A stretch of 64,000 nt of DNA from Porphyra umbilicalis (taxonomy: Eukaryota; Rhodophyta; Bangiophyceae; Bangiales; Bangiaceae). Within the stretch, counting starts at the first letter, position 1. The number at the start of each line of letters is the position of its first letter. Made by a program: the position numbers and the translations under genes. The stretch is from contig KV918766.1 of assembly GCA_002049455.2 (NCBI GenBank), positions 186,001 to 250,000 on the forward strand. Reading direction: 5' to 3'. The notes beneath the pieces were generated by a model that was not told the origin of the DNA, made no database searches, and saw only the letters and a list, made by a program, of their open reading frames with translations. Positions 12,178 to 22,806 of this stretch are shown here, one piece after another.

Positions 12178-13008
12178 ATGCGTGCCGCCCGCGTCGTCCG
12201 CGTGGCGGGCCTGGCGCTCGCCGCTGCGCTCGCCGCCGCCGCCGCCGGCCCGACGCCCGGCGCCGCGCAGGTGGTCTTTAGGGGCTCCCTCCCCCCCTCC
12301 GTGCCCGCGCCGTCGGCGGCGCCGACGCCCGCGTCGGCGCCGGCCTTCGCGCCGTCGACGCCTGACGGGGTGCGCCCGACGTCGGCGCCGACGCCGACGG
12401 GCCCGACGCGCGTGTTGCTGCGCCCCGAGCCGAAGGCCGCCGGGGAGCCCGCCGCGTGCCTCGCCGCGTACCGCTCCCACCGCAACGTGGCCACCTACCT
12501 CTGCTGCGTCGACCCGTCCATGGGCTTTTGTGAGGACGGCCTCGAGTTCCGCCCCCGCGGGCAGGTGTGTTCGGTCGACTCGCTCGACCGGGAGGGCGTC
12601 CAGTGCTGCTACACGGACACGACCGGGACGGCGGAGGGGGTGGCGCTCGCCAGTGGGTCGGTCCTCGAAGTCGAGTGCCGCACCCTCAACGTCGAGCGGC
12701 CGTGCAGGGGGTGCACGAAGGCGGGCGCGCCGGAGTGTGCGGATCGGCTGCTCAGCTGCGGGTCGGTCGACCCCAAGGTGTACAACCGATGCACCAAGCA
12801 GAAGTGCGTCGCGCGGCCGGGCAACCGCAAAGGCCGCATCAGGGTGCGCCCGACGCTGTGTGGGTGGTTTGGCACCGCCGCGCAGTGCTGCTTGCGCCTC
12901 AAGGAGTGGTGGCGCCGCAACCAGTGTTGCCGCAAGTGCAAGGTGCCGGGCTTGCGCCGGTCCAGCTTTGGGTGCTGCTACCCGGGGAAGAAGCCGACGT
13001 GGAAATAG
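12178..13008 (+). CDS. Secreted cysteine-rich protein
   Basis: This 276-residue protein is uninterrupted. The start ATG (GCCATGC context) lies 47 bp after a run of 17 C (12114-12130). Residues 1-31 form a signal peptide with an Ala/Leu core ending GAAQ. Residues about 37-85 are a Pro/Ala/Ser/Thr-rich stalk with repeated SAPTP-like units. The remainder holds 22 Cys including five CC pairs (YLCC, VQCC, AQCC, NQCC, GCC) and is rich in Arg/Lys towards the end. An extracellular, disulfide-bonded domain is therefore likely, perhaps in the cell wall or matrix. I do not recognise the family. Cys-rich wall and mating-type proteins of algae have this layout, but that is only an analogy. Confidence 0.8.
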   Translation: MRAARVVRVAGLALAAALAAAAAGPTPGAAQVVFRGSLPPSVPAPSAAPTPASAPAFAPSTPDGVRPTSAPTPTGPTRVLLRPEPKAAGEPAACLAAYRSHRNVATYLCCVDPSMGFCEDGLEFRPRGQVCSVDSLDREGVQCCYTDTTGTAEGVALASGSVLEVECRTLNVERPCRGCTKAGAPECADRLLSCGSVDPKVYNRCTKQKCVARPGNRKGRIRVRPTLCGWFGTAAQCCLRLKEWWRRNQCCRKCKVPGLRRSSFGCCYPGKKPTWK

Positions 13009-14410
13009 AAGCAGGGTAGAGCTTTGGCAGAGTGGTGCGTGCGCGACCGATTTTTTTTCTTCTCGTCTGGTGTTTGGGCTCCGTGCTGCTCGACTTCTTT
13101 CGCCTGCTGCACTCCCCCCGCACCTCCGCTTGGGATGGGTTTTGGCACATTTTCTCGGAAAGGCTTCCGTCTTGCAATCGCCTGTGGAAGCCCCAACTTC
13201 TTGCGTGTACCACCGCGTCTTGTGATGTCGCCCGTGTTGGCTGTGATGGTGCGCCCTTCAACACCATAGTCCAAACCATGGTCGCATGGCTCCGTGCGGC
13301 ACCAACATTTCCGTCTGCTTCTTGGTGCCCACATAGGCAGACGGTTCGTTGGGATTTCTGACTGCGACCGCCCTCGTCGTCATCCGTCGCGGTGGCAACG
13401 GGTGCTGACATTTCCGGCCGCACGCCCAAACAGTTCATTGGCGGTGCCGCCGTCGGCAAAAAAAAGCAGCGGCACGGCGCATGATGGACACCAGTCGGCC
13501 GTCGCACCCGTCGGTGGCGATGCGGCCGCCACGACGGTGGTGTTTACCGCCACACAGGCGGTCGACACCGCGATCGACGACGCACGGGCCGCAAAGGCGA
13601 CGGCGGTCAAGTCAACGCCCCCCGCCGCCTCGCCATCCTCACGCTCGCAGCCGAGCGCCGTGCCGTCGACAGCGTCCCCGCCACCCACACCATCTGAGGT
13701 GGATGGCCCACCGGCGGGCGGCCGCGCGCCGCCGCACCTGGCCGAGGCTCCTTGGCAGACTGCTCTATAGCTGATCCCACGATTTTTGAGAGTCGCAGCA
13801 GCGGAGGAACTTCTCCGAGAACTGCTTGTGCGACACGTATTTTAATATGACCAAGGGAGACATGCGGGTCTCGCCCGGCGCGCACCCAGTCCAAGCCGAG
13901 AACGATGACCTCCTGTGGCAGAGGGAGCTTGGCAAGGCGGCGCGCCATGGCCGGGGAGGGCGCCTCGGACGCGGGCGCAGAGCAAACTCGGACGGTGCGG
14001 GGGTGGCGGGGGCGGTGGCGGTACCAAAAGGACGTGTCGCTTTTGCCATGGTCTCTGGACAGAAAACAAGAGCGGCCTCGACCAGAGCCCGCTGACCAGG
14101 GTAGACCCCGCCGCGGTTCGTACAATGGTCGACCAAAATGGTCACGTGCGCTGGACTCGGTTGTTCGGAGCTGGGGGCGCCGTGCGGGACGCGCGCCGTC
14201 GACGCACCTCGCGGGATCCCGTCACGCCACACGCCGATCTCGGCGTGGGGCCGGCCCCCCGCCAAACCCCCCGCCCGCGCAATCCCCCCGCCCGGCCGTC
14301 GGTCGGCGCGTGCGTCGTCGCCGCCCATTGCGCCCGAGGCGCCAACGGACGCGCCCCCCCCCCCCCCCCCTCGTCCCTTGCCTCCCCTTCTCTGCTGTTT
14401 CTTTTTTTTC
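13009..14410. other. Intergenic region with a weak protease-like minus-strand trace
   Basis: No gene is supported. On the minus strand near 13850-13940 the peptide PLPQEVIVLGLDWVRAGRD resembles the ILGxDWL segment of Ty3/gypsy aspartic proteases, but neighbouring residues do not support it and the frames shift. It may be a fragment of an old element. The right edge is a strong splice-acceptor-like site. Confidence 0.3.
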
Positions 14411-14412
14411 AG
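14397..14412 (+). other. 3' splice-site-like sequence before the PAP/fibrillin start
   Basis: A run of eight T within a C/T tract is followed by CAG, ending at 14412, 48 bp before the ATG at 14461. This is a near-ideal acceptor and suggests a 5' UTR intron. The donor was not located. Confidence 0.5.
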
Positions 14413-14460
14413 GCCGCCCTCTGCCCCTTTGGTCCGCGTGCCGCGGCGCCGGCCGCCGCC

Positions 14461-15603
14461 ATGGCGCCCCGCCGCCCGACCGCCGCGTGGGCGGCGGCGG
14501 CGCTGCCGCTCGCGGCGCCCCCCCCCCGGTCGCCCCTCGGCGCCGCCGTCGGCGGGCGCCCCCCCCCCGCGTGGCGCGCGGCGCCCGCCGCCGCGCGGGG
14601 CCACGCGCGGATGGCCACGGGGGGTGCCCCCCCCCCCCCCCCCCCCCCCCACGGCGGCGCCGGAGCGGGTGTCGGAGCTCCTCGCCCTCCTCCCCCCCCT
14701 CAACGGGGCCGTCACCCCCGCGCGGCGGGCGGCCATTGACGCCCTCCTCGCGGCCCTGCCCGCGTCCCACACCCCCGCCGACGCGGTGCTCGAGGACGCG
14801 GCGCTTGCCGGCGCGTATGACGTGGCCTACGTGTCGGCCGGCGACGGGGGCCCGCCGCCGGCGGGCGGGCGGCTGCGGTCGGGCCTCGGCAGGGCCCTCT
14901 TCCACACGACCGCGCTCGTGCAGGCGCTCGCGCCCGACGGCGGCGGCGGCACGGCCGTCGTCAATGCCGTGCGGTTTCGGCTGCTCGGCGTCGTGCCGGG
15001 GCTGCTGCTGCTCGTCGGCACGCTCCGCCGCGCGACGGCGGCCGACCTCCCGCCGCCCTCCCCGTCGACATCGTCGGCGCCGTCGCGGACCGTGTTGCCC
15101 CCCGCCGCCGTGCACGTGGCGTTTGGGCGCCCGCGGTTGGCGGTTGGGCCCCCGGGGTCGCGGGTGGTCGTTGAGCTCGGCCGCCCCTCGTCCGTCGTCC
15201 TCGGCACCGTCTACCTCGACGGGCGGGTGCGCGTCGGGCGCGGCAGCCGCGGCTCGTGGTTTGTGTTTTGCCGCCGGGAGGGGGTGCCCCCGGGGGCGGT
15301 GGAGGGGTGGCCCGCCGTCGCCGCCGCCCGCACGGTGAGCGGCTGGGCGCTCGGTGCGGTGGGGGGGGCCGCCCTGGGGGGGGTCGCCGCCGTCGCGCCG
15401 CCGTGGGTGACGGCGCTCACGGCGGTGCTGCTCGCGGCGATTGCGTCGGTGTTGCGGGGGGGGGGGGGCAGGCGCAGCGGGGGGGGGCGGGGGGGGGGCG
15501 GCGCCGTCGACGTCGTGAGGGGGGGGGGGGGTCACTCCGCGGGGGGGGGGGGGGGGGGGGGGGCGGGACGGGGGGGTGCGGTGTGCGTGTTCGTGTTCTC
15601 TGA
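14461..15603 (+). CDS. Plastid-lipid-associated protein (PAP/fibrillin family)
   Basis: The ATG at 14461 (GCCGCCATGG context) opens an Ala/Arg/Pro-rich plastid transit peptide of about 55 residues. The frame then changes inside a run of 24 C (14627-14650). After it the mature protein runs RVSELLALLPPLNGAVTP..., matching the start of the PAP domain. It continues AVVNAVRFRLLG and ends the domain with TVYLDGRVRVGRGSRGSWFV, the diagnostic C-terminal fibrillin motif. A hydrophobic segment (WALGAVGGAALGGVAAVAPP...) follows. Such proteins sit on plastoglobules or thylakoids. The 3' end is unsure: G runs from 15447 on allow several stops; 15603 is chosen because another frame would overrun the convergent NEMF gene. 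Confidence 0.7.
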
Positions 15604-15878
15604 AGATGCCAACGCACGGGGGGGGGGGGGGGTGGGGGGGGGGGAGGTCGTGGCGGCGTGCGCCCGCGCGACCGTGAGCGCGCACGTGGGGGAGCCGCGC
15701 GGCGCTGCGGACGTTTTTTTTTCGTTGTACGATTGGTCGGGCCTACGCGGGGCAGCGCCCAATGTCCTTGTTGCACGACTCGACGCGCCGACGCGGCAGC
15801 AGGCAGCCCGCGGCGCGCCCGCCCGAGCACGCGCGTCACACTCTCGCTCCCGCGCCACGCGCCCGCCCGGTCACCCGC

Positions 15879-18750
15879 TCACTTGTGCTTGCCGCCACCT
15901 CCCTTCTTGCCGCCCTTCCCCCCCCACCCCCCCCTCCCTTCCCCCCCCCCCCCCGCCCCCCTTGCCCTTGCCCTTCCCCCCCCCTTCCCCCCCCCCCCCC
16001 CCGACGCGTTGAGCCCCGGCGCCGACACGCGGGTGCCCGGCAGCATGGCCAGCACCGCCTCCGCCTCTGGCGCCGCGCGCATCGCGTCGCGCTCCTCCCG
16101 CCGCGGCGGGCGCTCCCGCTCGGCGGTGCGCAGGCAGTAGCCGAGGGCGGCCTTGTACGCCTTGCCCCGCTTGAGGGGCCCCGGCAGCAGCTTGACCTTG
16201 TACGGCCACGCCGCCGCCGCGGGGTAGGGCGCCACCACGGCCACGGCAAACGCGAGGGCGTCGCCGCGCGCGGGCGCCGCCGTCAGCCGCACGACCGAGC
16301 GCGCGGTGGCGGCTTCGAGGGCGCGCAGCGCCGCGCGGCCGGCGGCGGTGGCGCGCTGGGGGGGGGCCGCCTCCCGCGCCGCCGCGCGCGCCGCGCGCCG
16401 CGCCGAGATGCGGGCGGCGAGCGCCGCGCGCTCCGCGTCCGCCGCCGCGTCGGGGGGGGGGGCGGCGGCGCGGCGGCGGCCGCCGCCGCGCTCGCCACGG
16501 TCGTCGAGCCCCTGCCGCTCCCGCCGCCGCCGCTGCCGCCGCCGCCGCCGCCCGCCGACGGCGGCGCGGCAGCGGCGGGCGCAAAGCCGGCGACCTCGGA
16601 CGAGCCCGTGACGGCGAGCGCGAGCGCCCGCTCCGTCTCCTCCTGGTCCCCATACTTTTGGCGCATGCGCCGGAGTTTGGTGCGCTTGCCGCGGGGGACG
16701 ACCGCGGGGCCGGCGGGCTTGGCGGGAGGGGGGGGGGCGCCCGTGGCGGTGGGGGGGGGGCGCCCCCGTCGCCGCCGCCGCCCTTTTTCTTGCCGCGCTT
16801 GGCTTTGGCGGCCTGCCGGCGGCGGCGGCCACCGCCACCGTCTTCCGCATCGGGCGCGTCGTTGGCGTTGGTGGGGGCAACGTCGGCCGCCGGCGCGACG
16901 GCCGCCTGCACGTCGGCCGCCGGCGCGTCGGCCGACGGCACGTCGGCCGACGGCGCACGCGCTGCCTCGGCGCCGCTGTCGCCAGCCTCACTGGCCGGGT
17001 CGCCGCCGGCGTCCGCGCCCGCGTCAGCGTCAGCGCCCTCTGCGTCCGCGTCGACGGGATCGACGGCCGCCTCTGCGCCATCGTCGCCATCGTCGGGGTC
17101 ATCGGCACCCCCTTCCCCCCCCCCCCCCATTCTCCTGCTCCTCCTCTTCCCCATCATCGGTGGCGGCAAACGTCACGCCCGACGGGATGGACAAGGAGGC
17201 GCCGAGGGCGGTTGCCCCCCCCCCCCCCCCCCCGCCCCCCCCCCTCACGGCGCGCTCCCCCCGGTGCCCCGCCACGTCGGCCGCGCCGACGCAAAACAAA
17301 AACCCGAGTCCCATCACCAACGGCGCCGGCGGCAGCCACTGCTTGTCCCCGCTGACGACGATGCGGCCGGCGGCGGCGCCGCCCTTGCCGCCCGCCGCGG
17401 GCGCCCACGCCACGTGCGAGGCGGGCACCCACCAGGCGGCGGGCACGCCTGCCGTCAACCCCCACGCCGCCGACCGGGAGAGCGCGTACGTACCGGCGGC
17501 GGCGAGCGTCGCCGGCGGCAGCGGCGGGTAGGTGCCACCCGCCCCGTCGCCGCCGTCGGGCGACTCGACGGCGGCGGCGGCGCGCTCCCGCTCCGCCGCC
17601 CGCGTGCCGTCGCCGTCAAGATCGTCCTCGTCCTCGTCGCCGCCGTCGCCGTCGCCACCGTCCAAGCCGCCCGTCGACGACGCGGGCGCGCCGCCGCCGC
17701 CGCCGCCGCCGCCGCTGCCATTGGCGCCCGCCCCGCCGCCGCCCGCCGCCTCGGCCGCCGCCGCGTCGTACGCCGCCGCCGTCACCGCCGGCCGCGCATT
17801 CTTGACAATAACCGCCAGCGGCTTGTCCACGTCTGCCGACACGTACGCGTCGGCGGGGCCGAGGTAGGTGCGGAGGAGGAGCTCCTCCTGCGCCGCGTCG
17901 CGGGCGCCGAGCACCAGCAGCCCGTCGGGGGAGAGGAACCAGTTGAACTTTTCGTACCAGGCGGGCACGCGGGACGCGCGCACGGCGGCGGCGGCGGCGG
18001 CGGCTGCCGCCACCGTCGCCTCGGCATTGGCCTTGGCGGTCGCAGCGGCGAGCGTGCGCGCCGCCGCCGCTGACGCGGTGACGCGCTTAGTCGACGCGAC
18101 CTTGCGGGCGGAAAAGTGGGCGGCGGAGTTGGCGCGCGCGGATTGGGCGAGGTCGACGGTCACGAGGAGGAGCTTGCGCGTTTGCTTGTTGCGCCCGCCG
18201 CGCCGACCGCGGCCGCCCGCCTCGTCGTCGTCGTCGTCGTCTTGGTCGTGGTCGTCTTGGTCCTCGTCCTCCTCGTCCTCATGAACGTCCTCCTCTTCCT
18301 CCGAGCCGTCCTCGTCCTGCTCCTCGGCCTCCTCCTCCCCCTCATCGTCCACGTCCGGGAGCATCAACACAATCTCGTTGCGGTTGAGCTTGAGGCTGTG
18401 GATGATTTGCGCGACCGGGTGGCCCGCCGCCTTTTCCTGCACGACCATCCCGCCGAGGTCCTTCCAGTCGACGCCCGCCGCCAGCGCCAGCCGCACGACG
18501 CCCATCGCCTCGTCGGCCTCGTCGGCGGCCGCGTCGAGCGCGCGTGCGCGCTTCTCCGCCGCCCCCGCCGCCGCGTCGAGGGCGCTGACGCGGCCGCGGA
18601 GTTCGCCCGTCAGCTTGTCCACCTTTTTGCGCAGCGCCGCCTCCTTTTTGCCCGCCGCCTCCACCTGCCGCCGCTGCTCCACGTCGGCAAAGTAGGCGTC
18701 GACGGCGTCGTCAAAGCGCTCGTGGACGGTCATGGGCGGCGCGCCGTCGC

Positions 18751-18781
<31 letters not shown>

Positions 18782-20157
18782 GCGCTGCGTGTACTGGGCG
18801 AGGAGGTAGGGGGAAAAGTCGGCATAGGCGCCACCGCGGCCGCCGCCAAAGAGGTACCCCCGGAGGGGCAGCCCCGGCACCTCCTCCCCCGCGAGCAGGC
18901 GCTCCACCTGCCGCACGCCCGCCAGCAGCGCGGGCCCCGCGTCGCCCAGCGCGGCGCGCGCGGCGGCCACCGACGCGGCCGGCGGCAGGCCCGCCGACGC
19001 GAGCGCGTGTTCGGCGAGCTGGGGCCCGAGGCAGAGGGTGCGCGCGAGGGCCTTGCGCGCGCCAAACGGTGCGCCGTCGGCGCCGGCCGCGCCGGCCGCC
19101 ACCGCCGCCGCGCGGCGCTTTTTGCGGTCCGCCGCGCGGCGGGCGCGGTCCGACATTTTGGCGCGGGCGGCGGCTTCCGCCGCCGCCGCCGCCGCCGCCG
19201 CCGCCTCGTCCACGGGCGGCGGCGCGGGGTCGGCTGCCGCCGCCGCCGGCGACGGCGGCGGCGCGAGCGCCGTCCCAATCAACTCGAGGGTGATGGGCGG
19301 CGCGTCCCGCGCGTGACCCACCGGGTACGGGTGGTGGGGCCCGACGACGACCGGCGCCGGGGGCGCCCCCCCCCCCGCGCCCGGCACCGCCGCCGGCGTG
19401 ACCGTGTACGGGCGGAGGAGGGCGAGGATCGAGCGCCCCCCATCCGTCAGAATGATGTTGCCCGCCGAGTAGAGCTCGAGGATGAGCCGCGCAGACGGCA
19501 CGCCCGCCGCGGAAAAGACCAACTCGACGACCCGGTCGCCGTCGCCGAGGACGGCCACGTCCGACAGGCGGAGCGTGCGGAGGTGCTTGCGGAGTTTGAG
19601 GGTAAAGGCGGACGGGAGGGACGCCGTCTCGCGGCGGTAGCGCGTCGTGTGGAGGCGCGCGCCCGACTCGACGAGGAGCGTCGTTTTGACCCACCCGCCC
19701 TCGGTGGTGGCGACCGCGGGGGCGGCCACGGCCGGCGCGTCGGCGGACGCCGGGGGGGGGGGGCGGGGGTCCCCGCCGCCTCCTCGTCGGCCACGTCGAG
19801 CTCGGCGGCACTCCCGCCCGCCGGCGTGCGGGCGGTGCCGTCAGACGCGGCGGCGGTGGCGGCGGGTGCGGGCGCGTCCGCGCCCACCCCCCCCCCACCA
19901 TCGTGCGGCAGCTGCACGCCCGCCGCGTCGTAGCGGGGCGGCACGTTGAGTTTGAAGAGGTACGTCCGCGCATTGACGTCGTAAATGTTGACGATGCGCC
20001 CGCCGGTGAGGCGCCGCTTCAAACTGTGCGCCTGCGTGCGGATGTCCAGGACAGACATGCGGGTCTTGACGGGGCCACCGGAAGGTTTGGTGGCCTTGCC
20101 GCCGCCGGCCGCCGCGGGGGCGGCCGCGCCGCCGCCACCGCCGCCGCCACCGCCGCC

Positions 20158-20221
<64 letters not shown>

Positions 20222-20286
20222 TCGGCCGGAGGTGGATCGGCGGCGGCGACCGCCGCCACCGCCGCGGAGGCGCCATCGCCCGCCAT
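15879..20286 (-). CDS. NEMF: NEMF/Rqc2/Tae2 ribosome quality-control protein
   Basis: NEMF/Rqc2 binds 60S-peptidyl-tRNA complexes, recruits the Listerin ligase and adds C-terminal tails to stalled chains. All family segments are visible. NFACT-N starts KTRMSVLDIRTQAHSLKRRL and contains GDGDRVVEL, so the Asp and the Asp-Arg pair needed for tailing are kept. A charged central region is followed by an acidic stretch. NFACT-R has AWYEKFNWFLSPDGLLVLG, and later SAAWGLTAGVPAAWWV and GDKQWLPPAPLVMGLGFLF. RMRQKYGDQEETERAL and the NFACT-C motif PYKVKLLPGPLKRGKA with PGTRVSAPGL close the protein. The frame changes at four G/C runs (19752-19763, 17115-17127, 16728-16760, 16452-16462). The start is taken at 20286; an upstream in-frame ATG at 20349 is possible. 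It is divergent from the BSD gene, 480 bp apart. Confidence 0.88.
20128..20222 (-). repeat. CCG/CCA microsatellite encoding poly-Gly in NEMF
   Basis: About 95 bp of imperfect CCGCCGCCA-type repeat. On the minus strand it encodes roughly 30 consecutive Gly near the N-terminus of NEMF, just before the NFACT-N domain. Confidence 0.9.
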
Positions 20287-20766
20287 GACACGCCGCCGCC
20301 GGTGCGGGGCGGGGATAAGAGCGATGCCGCCCGCCTGTGGATGACGCACTTGGGGGGATGGCTGCCGCGCCGCGCCGTCGCCCGGCGATGCGCGGGAGGC
20401 GGTCGTCGGCGACGCGTCCGCGACGGGGAAGGGTGGGGTGCTGTGGACTGACGACCGAGCGCCCGCTTGCTCGTGCTTGCAAACGACAGTGTTCCAGCGC
20501 CCGCAATTCCAACCCGTCCCCGCCCAAATCCTCCGCCCGCGTCCGTGTCCACGTGGCGATGTGTAAGTTAAGTGCGCTCACAGACACAGGCGCGCAAACG
20601 CGCGGGCTGGCCAGCGAGGTTGCACCAACCGTTCGCCTGCCTCCTTCCCCCAGACGTTTGCATCTTTGTCTCGGCGGCACCACCTGCAGGTGCTGCGTCC
20701 CCGTTGGACGCCTGGGTTCCCCCTTGCTGTACGGCCTGATTTTTTCTTGTTTCTCTGCCTGCGAAC

Positions 20767-22287
20767 ATGGCGGACCCGACTGAAACGGATGTGGCTACGG
20801 ACGTACCAGCGGCGGCGGCGGCCATGGCGGCCACCCCCGCCGCCGACGCGGCGCCCGCCGTGGGTGCCAAGGCCGACGCCCCGACCAAAACGCCATCCGC
20901 CGCCCTCCACACCTCTGCAAACCCTTCCTCATCCCCTGCTGGTGGCCTGGCGGGTGCAGCGGTGCCGCCCCCGCCCGCCGAGGCGGCAGGGCCACCACCC
21001 ACAGCGGCCGGCGAGGCGCGCGCCGGCGGCGGCGGCGACCCCGTGCCTGACGCCGCAGCCGGCACGGGCGCCGCCGCGGACGCCGCCGCATCTGGCGGCG
21101 CCCCCCCCACGGCGACCGTCGACGGCGACGGCGTCGACGCGGACGCGGGCGACGCCCGCGATGACGACGACGTCGCTGACGCCGCTGCCGGCGACGCGTC
21201 TGGGGACGACGACGGCGGGCGGGTGTTCCCGACGCTGTCGGCGCTCCGCGGCGCCGTCGACGACTTGGACGCGGGCCTCGACGACGCGCTCGGCGCGGCG
21301 GCGTCGAGCCTCTGGTCCCTCGCCTCGTCGACGGCCGGGCGGATCGGCGCGTCGGCGCCGCCGGCGACGCGGTCGGTCGTGGCGGGGTGGTCGGCGCACC
21401 TGCCGGCGGTGCCGACGCAGGCGTCGTTGGAGAAGCTCACCTCGTCCGTGCGGGGGGCGCTCGCCGCGTCGCCGCTGCCGCTTGACGGGGGGGGTGGCCG
21501 GCCGAGGGGGGGGGGGGTCGGGGGGGGGGGGGGGGGGCACCGGTGGGGAGGGGGGTGACGCCGGTGGCGACGGTGGCGCGGGTGGCGCGCCCGCGTCGAC
21601 TCGGCGGCCCGCCGCCGAGTCGACCGACCCCGATCGGTCGTCGCGGGCGGCGGTGTTGGCGAGCTCCGGGGCGGTGGCCGCGGGGGAGCTCGCGCCCGTG
21701 GACATGGTCGACGGCGCGGGCGGTGGCGGCGGCGGCGGCGGTGCGGCCAAAGCGTCGGCGGCCGACGGCGGTGACGACGCGGCCGTCACGCCCGCGGCGG
21801 TGGCAGCGGCGGCCGCCGACGAGCTCACGCGCGTCTCCGCGTCGCTCGCGGGCCTCTCCACGACGCTCGGCGCGCGGGCGGCGGGCTTGTGGGGCAACCT
21901 CGCGGCGTGGACGCCCGGCGACGGCACGGACGGCGGCGGCGGCGAGGCGGACGGGGCCCCCGCGGCGGCCGCCCCCTCACCCGCTACCAACAGCGCGTGG
22001 CGGCCATCCAGGGGGACCCCGCCACGTACACGGCCCCCCCCCCGACGGCGGCGACGACGCGGTCGCCGCGTGGCAAACCGCCGAGCGGTGGTCCCTCGAC
22101 GACCACGAAGACGAGGCGGTGGGGGTGCTCGACGCCTACCCGGCGGTTGCGGCCGTGTACGGGGCGCACGTGCCGGGGGGGATTGGGGAGGAGCTGTTTT
22201 GGGCGCGCCTCTTTTACCGCCTCGGGCGGCTCGCCGCGGACGAGCGGCGGCGGGTGGCGCTGTTGGAGGGGCGGGGGGGGGAGGGGT

Positions 22288-22321
<34 letters not shown>

Positions 22322-22704
22322 GGGGGGGGGGCGGACGAGGAACTCGGCTGGTCCGACGACGAGGACGAGGAGGAGGGGGGGGGGGGGGGGGGGGCGGCAC
22401 CGGTCGACGCCAGGGAGGCGCCCGCGGGCGCCAATGGCGCTGCCCCTGCGTCCGCAACGGCGGGGGACGCTGCCGCGGCAGGCGCGGCGGCGGCCGCCCC
22501 CGCCGCCGCAGCGGCCGACGCGGCCGCCGGTGGGGCCGCCCAGACACCCGCCGGTGCCCCCCCCCCCCCCCCGCCGCCGCCACGGCCGCGTCGGCCGCCG
22601 CGCCGCCGCCGCCGGCCGCGCCGCCGGCGGCAGCGGCCACTGGCGACGCGGCCGCCGCGCGGGACGATTGGGGGGAGGAGGATGAGGAGGACGATTGGGA
22701 GTAG
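20767..22704 (+). CDS. BSD-domain protein
   Basis: The ATG at 20767 starts an acidic Ala/Asp-rich N-terminus followed by an amphipathic stretch (LDDALGAAASSLWSLASSTA). The BSD domain follows: RYQQRVAAIQGDPATY, then DAVAAWQTAERWSLDDHEDE, then IGEELFWARLFYRLGRLAAD. The FW plus FY pattern is diagnostic. The C-terminus ends DDWGEEDEEDDWE, like the acidic W-containing tails of plant BSD proteins. Family members such as BSDC1/SYAP1 are cytosolic or membrane-associated; TFIIH p62 also carries BSD domains, but its other domains are absent here. Frame changes fall at G or C runs: 21487-21537, about 21956-21985, 22034-22043, 22291-22319 (29 G), 22375-22394 (20 G) and 22558-22570. A 28-T run follows the stop by 74 bp. 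Confidence 0.8.
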
Positions 22705-22775
22705 GGCGCGGGCGGGCGGCGGTCGGCTGGGGGGGGGGGGGGGGGGTGCGGCGCGCACGGTAGCAAGCGTGGAGT

Positions 22776-22778
<3 letters not shown>

Positions 22779-22806
<28 letters not shown>
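22779..22806. repeat. T28 homopolymer
   Basis: An uninterrupted run of 28 T begins 75 bp downstream of the BSD-domain stop codon. It is unusual in this GC-rich setting and may mark an insertion-derived poly-A on the other strand. Confidence 0.9.

Noticed and set aside
13607-14125. Ty3/gypsy protease gene on the minus strand
   Set aside because: Only a single IVLGLDW-like string supports it; no D-S/T-G active site or following RT was found.
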